NCBI GenBank assembly: GCA_937877515.1
Contig: CALFIX010000053.1
Coordinates: forward strand, 1 to 64,000
Reading direction: 5' to 3'
DNA length: 64,000 bases
Source of the DNA: an uncultured Treponema sp.
Lineage (GTDB): Bacteria; Spirochaetota; Spirochaetia; Treponematales; Treponemataceae
Below, in pieces: positions 44,635 through 53,696 of the stretch. Position numbers and translations under genes: made by a program. The notes below the pieces were generated by a model that searched no databases, was not told where the DNA came from, and saw nothing but the letters and a program-made list of their open reading frames with translations. Position 1 is the stretch's first letter. Each line of letters begins with the position of its first letter.

Positions 44635-45228
44635 TTAATTGCTTATATAACTTCTGAAAGAAAGGCTATTGTAAATTTTATATCCAATAACACCTAATAA
44701 AGATGTTATAAAAAAACTAAAAAGAATTTTTAAAAAATTATAAGGAATTAAAAATGTTATATATAAAAAGAATATCATTATAATCGTTAAGATAGTTGCA
44801 GTTGCTAATTCTTCACCTCTAGAAATAGCGTTACCAATAAACATTAGAAAACATGAATAAATAACAGAGAAAATCAATAGAAAATAATCTAATAAATGGA
44901 ACGTTTTAAAGACAAACGGAATTGAGCTTAATAAAATAATTAAAGTAATAATAAACGCAAAAATTAATTTTGAAAATAAATATTCAAAAAAATTATATCC
45001 ATGATTGATTATAACTAAATTTCCCCCATTTTCTTTATCATTATTGCAAGAGTCATAAATAAATTGCGACACAGACATTTGTACAAATAAAAAAAATAAA
45101 ATTGTTGGCAAGGATTCTTTTTTGAACTGTAGATACAATATTGGTACGCTTATGGAAAGCATAACTATAAGAATGGATTTATAGCTATGTAAAAAGTCTC
45201 TAAATTCTTTTTTTATTAAAAACCACAT
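44635..45228 (-). CDS. ABC-2-type permease, small
   Basis: The 197-residue protein has about six membrane segments and a starting segment (FLIKKEFRDFLHSYKS) like that of the other permease in the unit. ATG 45228, preceded by AAAAGGAT, is chosen over 45261, which has no ribosome-binding site. First transporter gene after the 19-codon peptide gene. The substrate is unknown. Confidence 0.8.
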   Translation of the reverse strand: MWFLIKKEFRDFLHSYKSILIVMLSISVPILYLQFKKESLPTILFFLFVQMSVSQFIYDSCNNDKENGGNLVIINHGYNFFEYLFSKLIFAFIITLIILLSSIPFVFKTFHLLDYFLLIFSVIYSCFLMFIGNAISRGEELATATILTIIMIFFLYITFLIPYNFLKILFSFFITSLLGVIGYKIYNSLSFRSYISN

Positions 45229-45283
45229 TTTGTTATCCTTTTGGTATGAAACAGCCGGCATGTTTCAATTTAATTCCTAAAAA

Positions 45284-45343
45284 TTAAAACGCAATTCCAG
45301 GAACTAAAATTAGTAAAGCAATAATAAGTGCCGTTTTTAACAT
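45284..45343 (-). CDS. 19-residue hydrophobic peptide upstream of the ABC exporter
   Basis: A short frame, too small for routine gene calling, reads MLKTALIIALLILVPGIAF then TAA. It has one Lys near the start, a hydrophobic core and a Pro-Gly near the end. GAGAGG lies 7 bases before the ATG, and a consensus-like promoter with an inverted repeat at the predicted transcript start lies further upstream. The first permease begins 55 bases after its stop. Reasonable roles are an exported pheromone or bacteriocin-like peptide, a small membrane subunit, or a leader peptide for attenuation. Evidence is positional and compositional only. Confidence 0.6.
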   Translation of the reverse strand: MLKTALIIALLILVPGIAF

Positions 45344-45364
45344 TTTTAGCCTCTCTTTTTTATT

Positions 45365-45383
45365 TTCTACTTAACAAGTAGAA
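45365..45383. promoter_or_regulatory. inverted repeat in the leader of the peptide/exporter unit
   Basis: Perfect 8-bp arms TTCTACTT and AAGTAGAA with a 3-base spacer, beginning at the predicted transcript start and ending about 22 bases before the peptide start codon. It could be a repressor operator or a 5'-end RNA hairpin. Confidence 0.6.
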
Positions 45384-45390
45384 TGTGTAA

Positions 45391-45419
45391 AAATTACCAC
45401 GTGCAACAATAATCGTCAA
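45391..45419 (-). promoter_or_regulatory. promoter of the peptide/exporter unit
   Basis: Minus-strand TTGACG (45414-45419), 17-base spacer and TAATTT (45391-45396). Confidence 0.65.
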
Positions 45420-45493
45420 CAAAACGAAAAAAAAGTGAAATTAGTTATATAAATAGAGTAAAATTAAATAAAATTTATTTTTATAATAATCCA

Positions 45494-45523
45494 TTGCCAC
45501 ACCTTTTCTAAATTCATTATATT
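45494..45523 (+). promoter_or_regulatory. promoter of the M18 aminopeptidase gene
   Basis: TTGCCA (45494-45499), 18-base spacer and TATATT (45518-45523), 18 bases before the start codon. Confidence 0.65.
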
Positions 45524-45541
45524 ACATTCTGTGAGGTATAT

Positions 45542-46891
45542 ATGACAGAAGAAAATTTAATCTCTGAATACAAAGATTTTTTAACAAATGGTAAAACAGA
45601 ACGCGAATGTTGCTCTAAAATTGTAGAGATGGCTCGTGCCAAAGGCTTTAAAAGCATTGATGAAGTAAAAAGCTTAAAAGCAGGAGACAAAGTTTATGTA
45701 ACAAAGTGGGGTAAGGCCGTAGCTTTATTTAACATTGGCACAGAAAATATTGAAAACGGTATTAATATTTTAGGTGCTCACATAGACAGCCCTCGTTTAG
45801 ACGTAAAACAGAATCCTCTTTATGAAAAAGATTTTATGGTTTACTTAAATACTCACTATTATGGTGGTATAAAAAAGTACCAGTGGGTAACTCTTCCTTT
45901 AGCCTTGCATGGAGTAGTTTGTAAAAAAGATGGTACAGTTGTTCCTGTATGTATTGGCGAAAAAGCAGATGACCCTGTTTTTGTAATTTCTGATATTCTT
46001 CCTCACCTTGCACAAAAGCAGATGAAAGAAAATGCAGCAGAATTTATTCCTGGAGAAAGCCTAGACTTAATTTTGGGAAGCGAAATTCTACCTAAGAAAG
46101 GAGAAGAATCTAAGGAAGAAAAGAAAGACGAAAAAGATAAGGCAAAAAAGAATGTACTCAGTCTTTTAAAAGAAGTTTACGGCATAGAAGAAGAAGATTT
46201 TGCTTCTGCAGAATTGGAAGTTGTTCCAGCAGGGCTTCCTCGCGACTTAGGTTATGACCGTTCTCTTATTTTAGCCTACGGACAGGACGACCGCTCTTGT
46301 GCTTTTACATCTGCAAAAGCTGTTCTTGATGTACCAGAAGTAAAGCGCACTGCATGCTGCCTTTGTGTAGACAAGGAAGAAATTGGTTCTGTTGGTGCTA
46401 CAGGTATGGCAAGCCACTTCTTTGAAAATGCTGTTGCAGAACTTGTTGCCCGTCTTGGGGACTATAGTGAACTTACAGTACGCCGTGCATTAAATAATTC
46501 CAACATGCTTTCCAGCGATGTAAATGCAGCTTATGATCCGATGAATCCAGATTTGTTTGACAGAGAAAATGCCAGTTTCTTAAATGGTGGCATTGTATTT
46601 AATAAATATACCGGAAGCCGTGGTAAGAGTGGTGCAAGTGATGCCAGCCCGGAGTTTATTGCTCGCTTAAGAAAAACATTAGACGATGCAGGTGTAACTT
46701 ATCAGATGGCAGAGCTTGGCAAAGTAGACCAGGGTGGCGGCGGAACAATTGCTTACCTGGCTGCAAAATACGGAATGTATGTATTAGATGCAGGAGTTTC
46801 TGTTTTAAGTATGCATGCCCCTTGGGAAATAACGGCAAAAGAAGATATAAAACAGGCTTACAATGCTTACAAAGCTTTCTTAGCTTTATAA
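45542..46891 (+). CDS. M18-family aminopeptidase
   Basis: The 449-residue cytosolic zinc aminopeptidase has metal and catalytic residues in LGAHIDSPRLD, GQDDRSCAFTSAKA, CVDKEEIGSVGATG and VLSMHAPWE. An insert of about 25 Lys/Glu-rich residues near position 180-200 is unusually charged. It removes N-terminal residues, usually acidic or neutral, from peptides. GAGG precedes the ATG, and a strong terminator follows at 46912-46956. Confidence 0.93.
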   Translation: MTEENLISEYKDFLTNGKTERECCSKIVEMARAKGFKSIDEVKSLKAGDKVYVTKWGKAVALFNIGTENIENGINILGAHIDSPRLDVKQNPLYEKDFMVYLNTHYYGGIKKYQWVTLPLALHGVVCKKDGTVVPVCIGEKADDPVFVISDILPHLAQKQMKENAAEFIPGESLDLILGSEILPKKGEESKEEKKDEKDKAKKNVLSLLKEVYGIEEEDFASAELEVVPAGLPRDLGYDRSLILAYGQDDRSCAFTSAKAVLDVPEVKRTACCLCVDKEEIGSVGATGMASHFFENAVAELVARLGDYSELTVRRALNNSNMLSSDVNAAYDPMNPDLFDRENASFLNGGIVFNKYTGSRGKSGASDASPEFIARLRKTLDDAGVTYQMAELGKVDQGGGGTIAYLAAKYGMYVLDAGVSVLSMHAPWEITAKEDIKQAYNAYKAFLAL

Positions 46892-46911
46892 TTTTCTCTT
46901 TTTGATACGCT

Positions 46912-46956
46912 AAATGTGGTGGTTGGTTTTACTAAAGCCACCACATTTTGTTTTTA
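46912..46956 (+). terminator. terminator of the aminopeptidase gene
   Basis: A perfect 11-bp stem (arms 46912-46922 and 46938-46948) with a 15-base loop is followed by TGTTTTTA. Confidence 0.88.
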
Positions 46957-46974
46957 TAGACAGTCCAGTTTTTC

Positions 46975-47001
46975 TAAACCTAAACAATAAAATGCCGATA
47001 T
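46975..47001 (+). promoter_or_regulatory. sigma-28-type promoter of the DUF4015 gene
   Basis: TAAA (46975-46978), exactly 15 bases, and GCCGATAT (46994-47001) match the FliA/SigD pattern in all but the last base. The ATG at 47009 is 7 bases beyond the box and no Shine-Dalgarno is present, so the mRNA may be leaderless. Confidence 0.65.
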
Positions 47002-47008
47002 ACGAAAT

Positions 47009-49414
47009 ATGAAAAGATATATTTTAAAAATTGCGTCCATTTTATTTTTTACATCAATTATATATGCTCAAGGTAAGCCTTTGTATCAGCTTCCAGAGCT
47101 TACAAATAAATCTTCTAACGAACCTTTTTTAGTAGGAACAGATAACGGGCTTTATCGTATTCTAAGTAAAAATTCTGCAGAACCTATCTGGCTGGACGGT
47201 GCCGTTCATCAGATAGTTAAAGCAAAAGATGTCTGGTATTTTTCTACAGATAAGGGAATTATAAAATCTTCAGATCTAAAAACTTTTACAGAATGTAATA
47301 ACGGACTTCCTTTTCTTACAATAAAAACTTACGATGGTAAAGAAAAAAAGCTTTTAAAAAAATCTCAGCTTTTAAAAGATTTGTGTGTAGACCCATTAGA
47401 TTCAAATATACTCGTAACAGCAACAAAAGATTCTGTCTATCTTAGTAGAGATGGAGCCGCTAGTTGGAAAAATATTGGCAGCATGAATATGAAAACTGCT
47501 GGCATTAAGGCTGTAGCAGTAAGTCATATGCCTGTTTATGCACAGGACGGAAGCATTAGTGGCAGTGAAGTTGTTGTATTTATGAGTCACCCGATCAGTG
47601 GCTTTAGCTATTACAGAGCAGATGTTTCTAAGCCTGCATGGAATGATGTGAGCGCAGGGTTTTATGCACTCCCAAGTTTAACTCAGCCAGACGAAATTGC
47701 AGATTTGTTACCTGTTGTTTGTAAGAGTTCAGATGGAACACTTTATACAGAACTTTATGCTTCACAAACTTTTATTCCAAATATTTATAAATTTAACTGG
47801 CAGCAAAAAAAAGCAGAACGCATTTATGCAGGAAAAGAACAGGCAGATACAATAGATGGCCTTTGTCAGTCTGGTTCTAATATAATTTTTTCTACACTCG
47901 GAAAGCTTGCTGCTTTTTCTTTAGAAGATAACACTGTAAAAAATCTTTCTGAGTCCAGCTCAAATTATCTTGAGTGGGTTTTGCAAATGAACCTGCCTCA
48001 TTCGCTTGTAAATTCATCTTATGTTCCGTCTGGGGTAACGGGCTTAAAGACTTCTTTGCAGCTTTGTGAACTTTGGCTTTTACGTCCTGATGTAGTGCTT
48101 ACTCCTTGGGGAGAAAAGGCTTTAAAACAAAAATCAATTTATGCATCTGCATATCAACTTAGAAACAATGAGGGGATTGCAAAGTATAGAAAAATTGTAA
48201 CAGATAATAATCTTACTTCTATTGTTGTAGATATGAAAGATGACTATGGTCTTTTACGTTTTGAACCAAATAGTCCGCTTTTAAAACAAAAGGGAAAAGT
48301 TACAGGTTATAAAATTGATGTAGATAAAATGGTAAGTGAGTTTAAGAAAGATGGAACTTACTTAATAGGCCGAATTGTAGTTTTTAAAGACAGAAATCTT
48401 GCTTCTTATGACAAAAAACAATATGCAGTTTGGGATAGCCGCACAAAAGCTCCATGGGTTGGTATTCGCGGTACAGAAGATGTTTTGGATGAAAACGGGA
48501 ATCCTACTGGCGAAAAGAAAACTGTTTACTATGATGAAAACTGGGTAGACCCTTATAGCGAAGAAGTTTGGGAATATAACGTAGAGATTGCAAAAGAACT
48601 TGTTGAACGTGGCTTTGACGAAATTCAATTTGATTATATAAGATTTCCAACTGACGGAACAAATTTAGGAAGAGCAACTTATCGTTGGCAAGATGCCGGT
48701 ATGGATAAAGAAAGTGCCCTTATGTCATTTTTAGCTTATGCAAGAAAAAATATAAATGCACCTATTGGCATAGACATTTACGGAGCAAACGGCTGGTACA
48801 GAAGCGGTACTCGTACGGGGCAAGATGTAGAGCTTATGAGTGAGTATGTAGATGTAATTTGCCCGATGTATTACCCAAGTCATTTTGAACAAGACTTTAT
48901 GGAATATAGTCCTGTAGCAGAACGTCCTTACCGCATTTATTTTTTTGGCTCTTATCGTAATACAGTTATTGGTCGTAATAGGGTTGTTGTCCGTCCATGG
49001 GTACAGGCATTTTACATGGGCGTGCGTTATGACAGAGTTTATTACAATAAAGATTATGTTTTACGGGAAATTTTTGGTGTACGAGATGGTGCGGACCGAG
49101 GTTATATGTATTGGAATAATTCCGGCGGATATTATGAAGACATAAGCCCAGATCCTAAGGATACAGAATTATCTCCATGGAAAGTAAACGAAAGTGCTTT
49201 GCAAAAAAGACTTCCTGCTTTTAGTCTGGATGAAGACGGAAAAGATTTAGCTCAATCTGTAAAAGTTCAGGGTTCAACCTCCAGAGAAAGTAGAGACGCA
49301 ATGCTTACTATATTAGATACGGTTCTAAACCAGGGAAGAGAAGACTGGACAAGTACAGCTGTTAGTCCTCATCTTTTAAGTATAGAAGCTGTTGGAGTGG
49401 TGCGCCATGACTAA
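47009..49414 (+). CDS. secreted DUF4015-type glycoside hydrolase-like protein
   Basis: The 801-residue protein has a signal peptide (to about residue 20, ending YAQ). An N-terminal half of short repeated beta segments follows (VGTDNGLYRIL, STDKGIIKSSDLKTF and SRDGAASWKNIG, suggesting a beta-propeller). A C-terminal TIM-barrel-like DUF4015 domain (about 360-730) has TSIVVDMKDDYGLLRF, GRIVVFKD, ERGFDEIQFDYIRFP, IGIDIYG and CPMYYPSHF, with conserved acidic residues that may be catalytic. The polysaccharide substrate is unknown. A sigma-28-like promoter suggests co-regulation with motility, possibly for cell-wall work. Its 3' end overlaps mnmE by 8 bases. Confidence 0.85.
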   Translation: MKRYILKIASILFFTSIIYAQGKPLYQLPELTNKSSNEPFLVGTDNGLYRILSKNSAEPIWLDGAVHQIVKAKDVWYFSTDKGIIKSSDLKTFTECNNGLPFLTIKTYDGKEKKLLKKSQLLKDLCVDPLDSNILVTATKDSVYLSRDGAASWKNIGSMNMKTAGIKAVAVSHMPVYAQDGSISGSEVVVFMSHPISGFSYYRADVSKPAWNDVSAGFYALPSLTQPDEIADLLPVVCKSSDGTLYTELYASQTFIPNIYKFNWQQKKAERIYAGKEQADTIDGLCQSGSNIIFSTLGKLAAFSLEDNTVKNLSESSSNYLEWVLQMNLPHSLVNSSYVPSGVTGLKTSLQLCELWLLRPDVVLTPWGEKALKQKSIYASAYQLRNNEGIAKYRKIVTDNNLTSIVVDMKDDYGLLRFEPNSPLLKQKGKVTGYKIDVDKMVSEFKKDGTYLIGRIVVFKDRNLASYDKKQYAVWDSRTKAPWVGIRGTEDVLDENGNPTGEKKTVYYDENWVDPYSEEVWEYNVEIAKELVERGFDEIQFDYIRFPTDGTNLGRATYRWQDAGMDKESALMSFLAYARKNINAPIGIDIYGANGWYRSGTRTGQDVELMSEYVDVICPMYYPSHFEQDFMEYSPVAERPYRIYFFGSYRNTVIGRNRVVVRPWVQAFYMGVRYDRVYYNKDYVLREIFGVRDGADRGYMYWNNSGGYYEDISPDPKDTELSPWKVNESALQKRLPAFSLDEDGKDLAQSVKVQGSTSRESRDAMLTILDTVLNQGREDWTSTAVSPHLLSIEAVGVVRHD

Positions 49415-50783
49415 TCTTGGGTATATTCCAGAAGAACCAATTTGTGCAATTGCAACTGCATTAAATCCTGGTGCCATAGGCATTGTTAGAGCAAGTGGAA
49501 AAGATTGCATTTTTCTTGTAAGTAAAATTTTTTCTCGTCCGTCTGCACTTTTAAAGGCTCAGGGCTATACCATGGTTCATGGCTGGATTCAGAAAGCTGG
49601 TAAAGAAAACGAAGTAGAACGAATAGATGAAGTTATGCTTGCAGTTTATCGCTCTCCAAAATCTTTTACAGGCGAAGATATGATAGAAATTTTTTGCCAT
49701 GGTGGAGTTTCTGTTGTAACAAGTGTACATAAGCTTTTACTGGAAAATGGATTTAGACAGGCAGAACGCGGAGAGTTTACTTTTAGAGCATATATTAACG
49801 GTAAAACTGACTTGACGCGTGCAGAAGCTGTAAGAGAAATTATAGACAGTAAAACAGAGGCATCTCGTTCTAGAGCTGCGGGGCGGTTGTATGGTTCTCT
49901 TTATGAAGAAATTGACAGTGTAAAAAAACTTGTTGTAGACACACTTGCTTCTATAGAGGTTGCAGTTGAGTATCCGGAAGATGAAGAAACAATAAGTGAA
50001 AGTTATGATGAAAAAAAATTGCTTTTGGCTAAGAGTAAATTAGAAAGTTTAGTTTATAGCTGGAAGAGTGAAAAACTTTATCAGGACGGAGCTAGAGTTG
50101 TTCTGTGCGGAAAAACAAATGCTGGAAAAAGCAGTTTGTTTAATGCCCTGTTAAAAGAAGAGAGAGCAATTGTCAGCGACATAGAGGGTACTACTCGTGA
50201 CTGGTTAGAAAGCTGGGTAAGTTTTGAAGGACTTCCTGCCCGTCTTTTTGATACGGCAGGTCTTAGAAAAACAGATGATAAAATAGAAGCTCTTGGTGTA
50301 GAGAGGACAAAAGATTTAAGTGGAGAAGCAGATTTAATTTTATATGTTGTAGATTCTAAAGCAGGACTCGTAGAAGATGACATTTCTTTTATAAATTCAC
50401 AGCAAAAAATTCCACTTATTGTAGTATGGAATAAATGTGATTCTCCAGAAAGCAAAAAAAGCCCGGAAAATGCAGTTTCAATTTCTGCAAAAACTGGTAA
50501 TGGAGTAGGGCTCCTTACTTCTCGTGTAAAAGAACTTTTGCTGGGAACAGAAAATACAGAACGGGAACAGGCTGGCTTAGGTTCGGAGCGTCAAAAAGAA
50601 TGTGTAACAGAAGCTTTAGAGCGTATACAGCATGCACTTAATGCACCTAAAGAAGGCTACGGCTTAGATGCTGTTGTTCAAGATATAGAGGATGCCTTGG
50701 ATTCTTTAGGAGAGGTTACTGGTGAAGTTACCCCAGAAGATGTGTTAGGTTCTATTTTTGCAAACTTTTGCGTTGGTAAGTAG
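49407..50783 (+). CDS. mnmE: tRNA modification GTPase MnmE
   Basis: The 458-residue enzyme works with MnmG to place the (carboxymethyl)aminomethyl group on wobble uridine. It has the formyl-THF domain (IGIVRASG, EIFCHGGVSVV, GEFTFRAYINGKTDLTRAEAV split around the Gly), the GTPase motifs GKTNAGKSSLFNAL, DTAGLR and WNKCD, and the C-terminal FCVGK Cys motif. ATG 49407 overlaps the previous stop. GGAG lies about 10 bases upstream. The 3' end overlaps the convergent MATE gene by 32 bases. Confidence 0.96.
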   Translation: MTNLGYIPEEPICAIATALNPGAIGIVRASGKDCIFLVSKIFSRPSALLKAQGYTMVHGWIQKAGKENEVERIDEVMLAVYRSPKSFTGEDMIEIFCHGGVSVVTSVHKLLLENGFRQAERGEFTFRAYINGKTDLTRAEAVREIIDSKTEASRSRAAGRLYGSLYEEIDSVKKLVVDTLASIEVAVEYPEDEETISESYDEKKLLLAKSKLESLVYSWKSEKLYQDGARVVLCGKTNAGKSSLFNALLKEERAIVSDIEGTTRDWLESWVSFEGLPARLFDTAGLRKTDDKIEALGVERTKDLSGEADLILYVVDSKAGLVEDDISFINSQQKIPLIVVWNKCDSPESKKSPENAVSISAKTGNGVGLLTSRVKELLLGTENTEREQAGLGSERQKECVTEALERIQHALNAPKEGYGLDAVVQDIEDALDSLGEVTGEVTPEDVLGSIFANFCVGK

Positions 50784-52101
50784 ATTTTTCTATAATAGCG
50801 TAAGCAATAATACAAAAAATTGCAGAAAAAAGAGAGCCTAGTACTGTTGCGATTCCCATAGGGTAGAGTGTGTTTGGAAAGTAGATTGAAGCTAAGTATG
50901 CACCAGGAATTCTAAAAAGAATAATGGAAAGTGCGTTGTGTATAAAAGAAAGTATTGATTTTTCGTTAGCACAAAAGTAGCCGCTAAAGCTAAAGTGCAC
51001 ACCCGCAACTATGCAGTCAAAAACGTAAGCTTTTAGATATTCTGTTCCCAAGTGTATTACAGTTAAATCATCTGTAAAGAGTGAAAGTGTTTTTTTTGCT
51101 GCAAATTGGAAAATTATTGTAAAAATAAGTCCCATGGTGCAAGCTATAAAGGTGCCGTAAAAAAGAGTTTTTTTTGCACGGTCTTCTTTTTTTGCACCAA
51201 TATTTTGAGAAGCAATTGCAGAAACGGAAGAAAGCATGGATGATGGAACTAAGAATAAAAATGTAATTATTTTCTCTACAATTCCAACTGCTGCAGCAAC
51301 ACTTATACCGCGTCTGTTTGCAATTATAGTAATCACCATGAATGAAATTTGAATAAATCCATCTTGAAAAGCTATAGGAAGTCCAATTTTTAAAAGAGCG
51401 CTTAATATGTAAGTAGAAAGCTTAAAATCAGTTTTTTTTAGTTTTATATTTTCTTTTGAACATAAGAGTGCTGCTAATGAAATAATTACGCTAACAGTCT
51501 GAGAAATTACCGTTGCAAGTGAAGCTCCACTTGCACCCATTTTAAATTTTCCGATAAACAAAAAATCTAAGGCAATATTTAAAATGCAAGCAATTAAAAC
51601 AAAAATAAGCGGAGTTTTAGAGTCTCCCATTCCGCGAAAAATAGATGCAATTACGTTATAAAAAATAATAAATGGTAAACCAATAAAACAAATTCTTAGG
51701 TAAGAAATTTCTTCTGCTATAGATTCTACTGGGGTAGAAACAAGATTTACAATAGATGGAGTAAGTAAAAATAAACTTACTGTAAGAATGATGGAAAGAA
51801 TTGCAAAGAGAGTTATGGAAGTTCCTGTTATTTCTGATAGTTCATTTTTTTTGCCAGAACCAACGGCTTGCCCTATTAAAACAGTACTTCCCATGCTTAA
51901 GCCTGCAATTATAACCGTAAGCATGTGCATTATTTGACTACCTATAGAAACAGCTGTTATAGATTCTGCACTGTTAAACTGACCTATAATAAAAAGGTCT
52001 GCCATTCCATAGAGAGTTTGTAAAAAGTAAGAAAATAAAAATGGCAGCGAAAAGAGCACAATGTTCTTAAATACGCTGCCATTTGTTAAATCTCTTTGCA
52101 T
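50752..52101 (-). CDS. MATE-family efflux transporter
   Basis: The 449-residue protein has twelve predicted membrane segments in two homologous halves (FLFSYFLQTLYGMADLFIIG and IGLPIAFQDGFIQISFMVI starts; GMGDSKTPL after the fifth helix). It exports drugs or metabolites using a Na+ or H+ gradient. There is no Shine-Dalgarno; TTGCAA, 17 bases, TAATCT and 7 bases to the ATG suggest a weak near-leaderless start. Overlaps mnmE tail-to-tail. Confidence 0.92.
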   Translation of the reverse strand: MQRDLTNGSVFKNIVLFSLPFLFSYFLQTLYGMADLFIIGQFNSAESITAVSIGSQIMHMLTVIIAGLSMGSTVLIGQAVGSGKKNELSEITGTSITLFAILSIILTVSLFLLTPSIVNLVSTPVESIAEEISYLRICFIGLPFIIFYNVIASIFRGMGDSKTPLIFVLIACILNIALDFLFIGKFKMGASGASLATVISQTVSVIISLAALLCSKENIKLKKTDFKLSTYILSALLKIGLPIAFQDGFIQISFMVITIIANRRGISVAAAVGIVEKIITFLFLVPSSMLSSVSAIASQNIGAKKEDRAKKTLFYGTFIACTMGLIFTIIFQFAAKKTLSLFTDDLTVIHLGTEYLKAYVFDCIVAGVHFSFSGYFCANEKSILSFIHNALSIILFRIPGAYLASIYFPNTLYPMGIATVLGSLFSAIFCIIAYAIIEKSTYQRKSLQK

Positions 52102-52151
52102 GGTGCAAAGATTACTGCTTTATTTTATTAATTGCAATAAAGTAAATGTTT

Positions 52152-52688
52152 TTAGTAGTTCTCTGCCTTTACTTCAAAGTAGCTCTTTGGATGAGCACAT
52201 ACAGGGCATACTTCCGGAGCTTTCTTTCCTACGCAAATATGGCCACAGTTAGAGCACTGCCAAATTACGTCACCTTCTTTGCTAAATACTAAATCTCCTT
52301 CTACATTGCTAAGAAGTTTTTTGTATCTTTCTTCGTGTTCTTTTTCAATTGCAGCAACACCTTCAAAAAGACGAGCAATGTTTTCAAAGCCTTCTTCACG
52401 TGCATCTTTTGCAAAAGCTGGATACATTTCTTGCCATTCATAGCTTTCGCCAGTTGCAGCTTCTTTTAGGTTTTCTGCAGTTGTACCAATGCCACCATTT
52501 AAAAGCTTGTACCAAATTTCTGCATGTTCTTTTTCGTTAGCAGCAGTTTCTTCAAAGATTTTTGCAATCTGAACATACCCGTCTTTTCTTGCTTTAGAAG
52601 CAAAGAAAGTGTACTTGTTACGAGCCTGACTTTCTCCTGCAAAAGCGGCCTGTAAATTCTTCTCGGTCTTTGTACCTTTAAGATCCAT
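52152..52688 (-). CDS. rbr: rubrerythrin
   Basis: The 178-residue peroxidase protects anaerobes from hydrogen peroxide. It has a di-iron four-helix domain with ExxH motifs (AFAGESQARNKY, AANEKEHAEIW, FEGVAAIEKEHEERY) and a C-terminal rubredoxin domain with CSNCGHICVG and CPVCAHP. ATG 52688 follows AAGGAG; a longer in-frame start at 52736 overlaps the upstream gene and is rejected. Confidence 0.96.
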   Translation of the reverse strand: MDLKGTKTEKNLQAAFAGESQARNKYTFFASKARKDGYVQIAKIFEETAANEKEHAEIWYKLLNGGIGTTAENLKEAATGESYEWQEMYPAFAKDAREEGFENIARLFEGVAAIEKEHEERYKKLLSNVEGDLVFSKEGDVIWQCSNCGHICVGKKAPEVCPVCAHPKSYFEVKAENY

Positions 52689-52728
52689 AAATTTTCTCCT
52701 TACACACACATATATATCTAAAATAAAT

Positions 52729-53631
52729 TTAGGCAAAATCTAGTTCTTCACAGTCTTCAGAAACCATACGTCTTGCTTTATCAAACATAGAATTCATAAG
52801 AGCTTTTGCTCGTGTAGTTACAATTTGATAAATTTTCTGCGCAAGCTTACCAAGGGTTTCTTCATCAAGACCGTTAGAACCGTCACGCTTTGTAAACAGG
52901 AATATGTAAAGCTTTTGTCCGTTTACATCACGAGTAATCATAACAACAGCATCGCTTTCAAAATGCATACCGTCTACTAAAAAAATACAGCGGTTAATCT
53001 TTTCGTAAACAGGAATATTTGGGTCGTTTTCAAAAGTGCAAGAAAAATGGTTTACACTAATGTCTGCAAGTTTTCCCCGAATACGTTGCTTTTTGTATTC
53101 AAAAACAACTTCGCTAGATTTATCACAGAATGCCCGAACTGTTTTACGTCTGCCACAAGCCTGGTTTGCATACATAACTTTATCAATTAGATAAAAGTTT
53201 TTATTTCTTTGGTATTCTAACGCAATACAACCACATTGTATACCTACATCGAAAAGATAATATTTTTCTAAGTTTGCTTTTTCTTTTTCTGAATTTCGTT
53301 TTGTGTAAAGAACACCGATCATGGCTTTGTCGCCATAAGTTTTATGAAGCGCTTTTATGTAGTGTGACCATTCAATGCCTTCAATGTCAGCATCAATGTA
53401 AAAGAATAAAATAGAATCAGTAAATACGGAAAGAATCATATCTATTTTTCTTGTAAGCGGACAGATTCTATCATCACTTATAATGTATGTTTCATAACCA
53501 CGTGCAAGATAATCTTCCAGATAGGATTCTGGTAAAAGGGAAACGTCAGGAACAATAAAAAATGTTTTTCGCCCCATTATTACATAGTTTCTTGTGTCTT
53601 CATCGATGTCCAAATTTAAATCTTGTTGCAT
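52729..53631 (-). CDS. PilZ-like protein, probable c-di-GMP effector
   Basis: The 300-residue protein's N-terminal 130 residues form an alpha/beta, receiver-like fold without phosphorylation residues (KTFFIVPDVSLLPESYLEDYLARG; ILFFYIDAD). From about residue 165, a PilZ-like barrel has RRKTVRA and DISVNHFSC, resembling the RxxxR and D/NxSxxG motifs but with the Gly replaced. C-di-GMP binding is therefore plausible but not certain. A Treponema-type PilZ protein is the closest idea. Extended -10 promoter at 53669-53696. Confidence 0.65.
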   Translation of the reverse strand: MQQDLNLDIDEDTRNYVIMGRKTFFIVPDVSLLPESYLEDYLARGYETYIISDDRICPLTRKIDMILSVFTDSILFFYIDADIEGIEWSHYIKALHKTYGDKAMIGVLYTKRNSEKEKANLEKYYLFDVGIQCGCIALEYQRNKNFYLIDKVMYANQACGRRKTVRAFCDKSSEVVFEYKKQRIRGKLADISVNHFSCTFENDPNIPVYEKINRCIFLVDGMHFESDAVVMITRDVNGQKLYIFLFTKRDGSNGLDEETLGKLAQKIYQIVTTRAKALMNSMFDKARRMVSEDCEELDFA

Positions 53632-53668
53632 TATTCTCTCCTAGCACTTTAAAAAGAGCAACATTTAT

Positions 53669-53696
53669 ATTATAGCATGATTTTTGTTTTTTTAAA
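53669..53696 (-). promoter_or_regulatory. extended -10 promoter of the PilZ-like gene
   Basis: Minus-strand TTTAAA (53691-53696), 16-base spacer and extended -10 TGC-TATAAT (53669-53674). Confidence 0.65.

Noticed and set aside
49407..52101. Frame error behind the 32-base overlap of mnmE and the MATE gene
   Set aside because: MnmE ends correctly in FCVGK and the MATE C-terminus is plausible, so this is a genuine convergent overlap.
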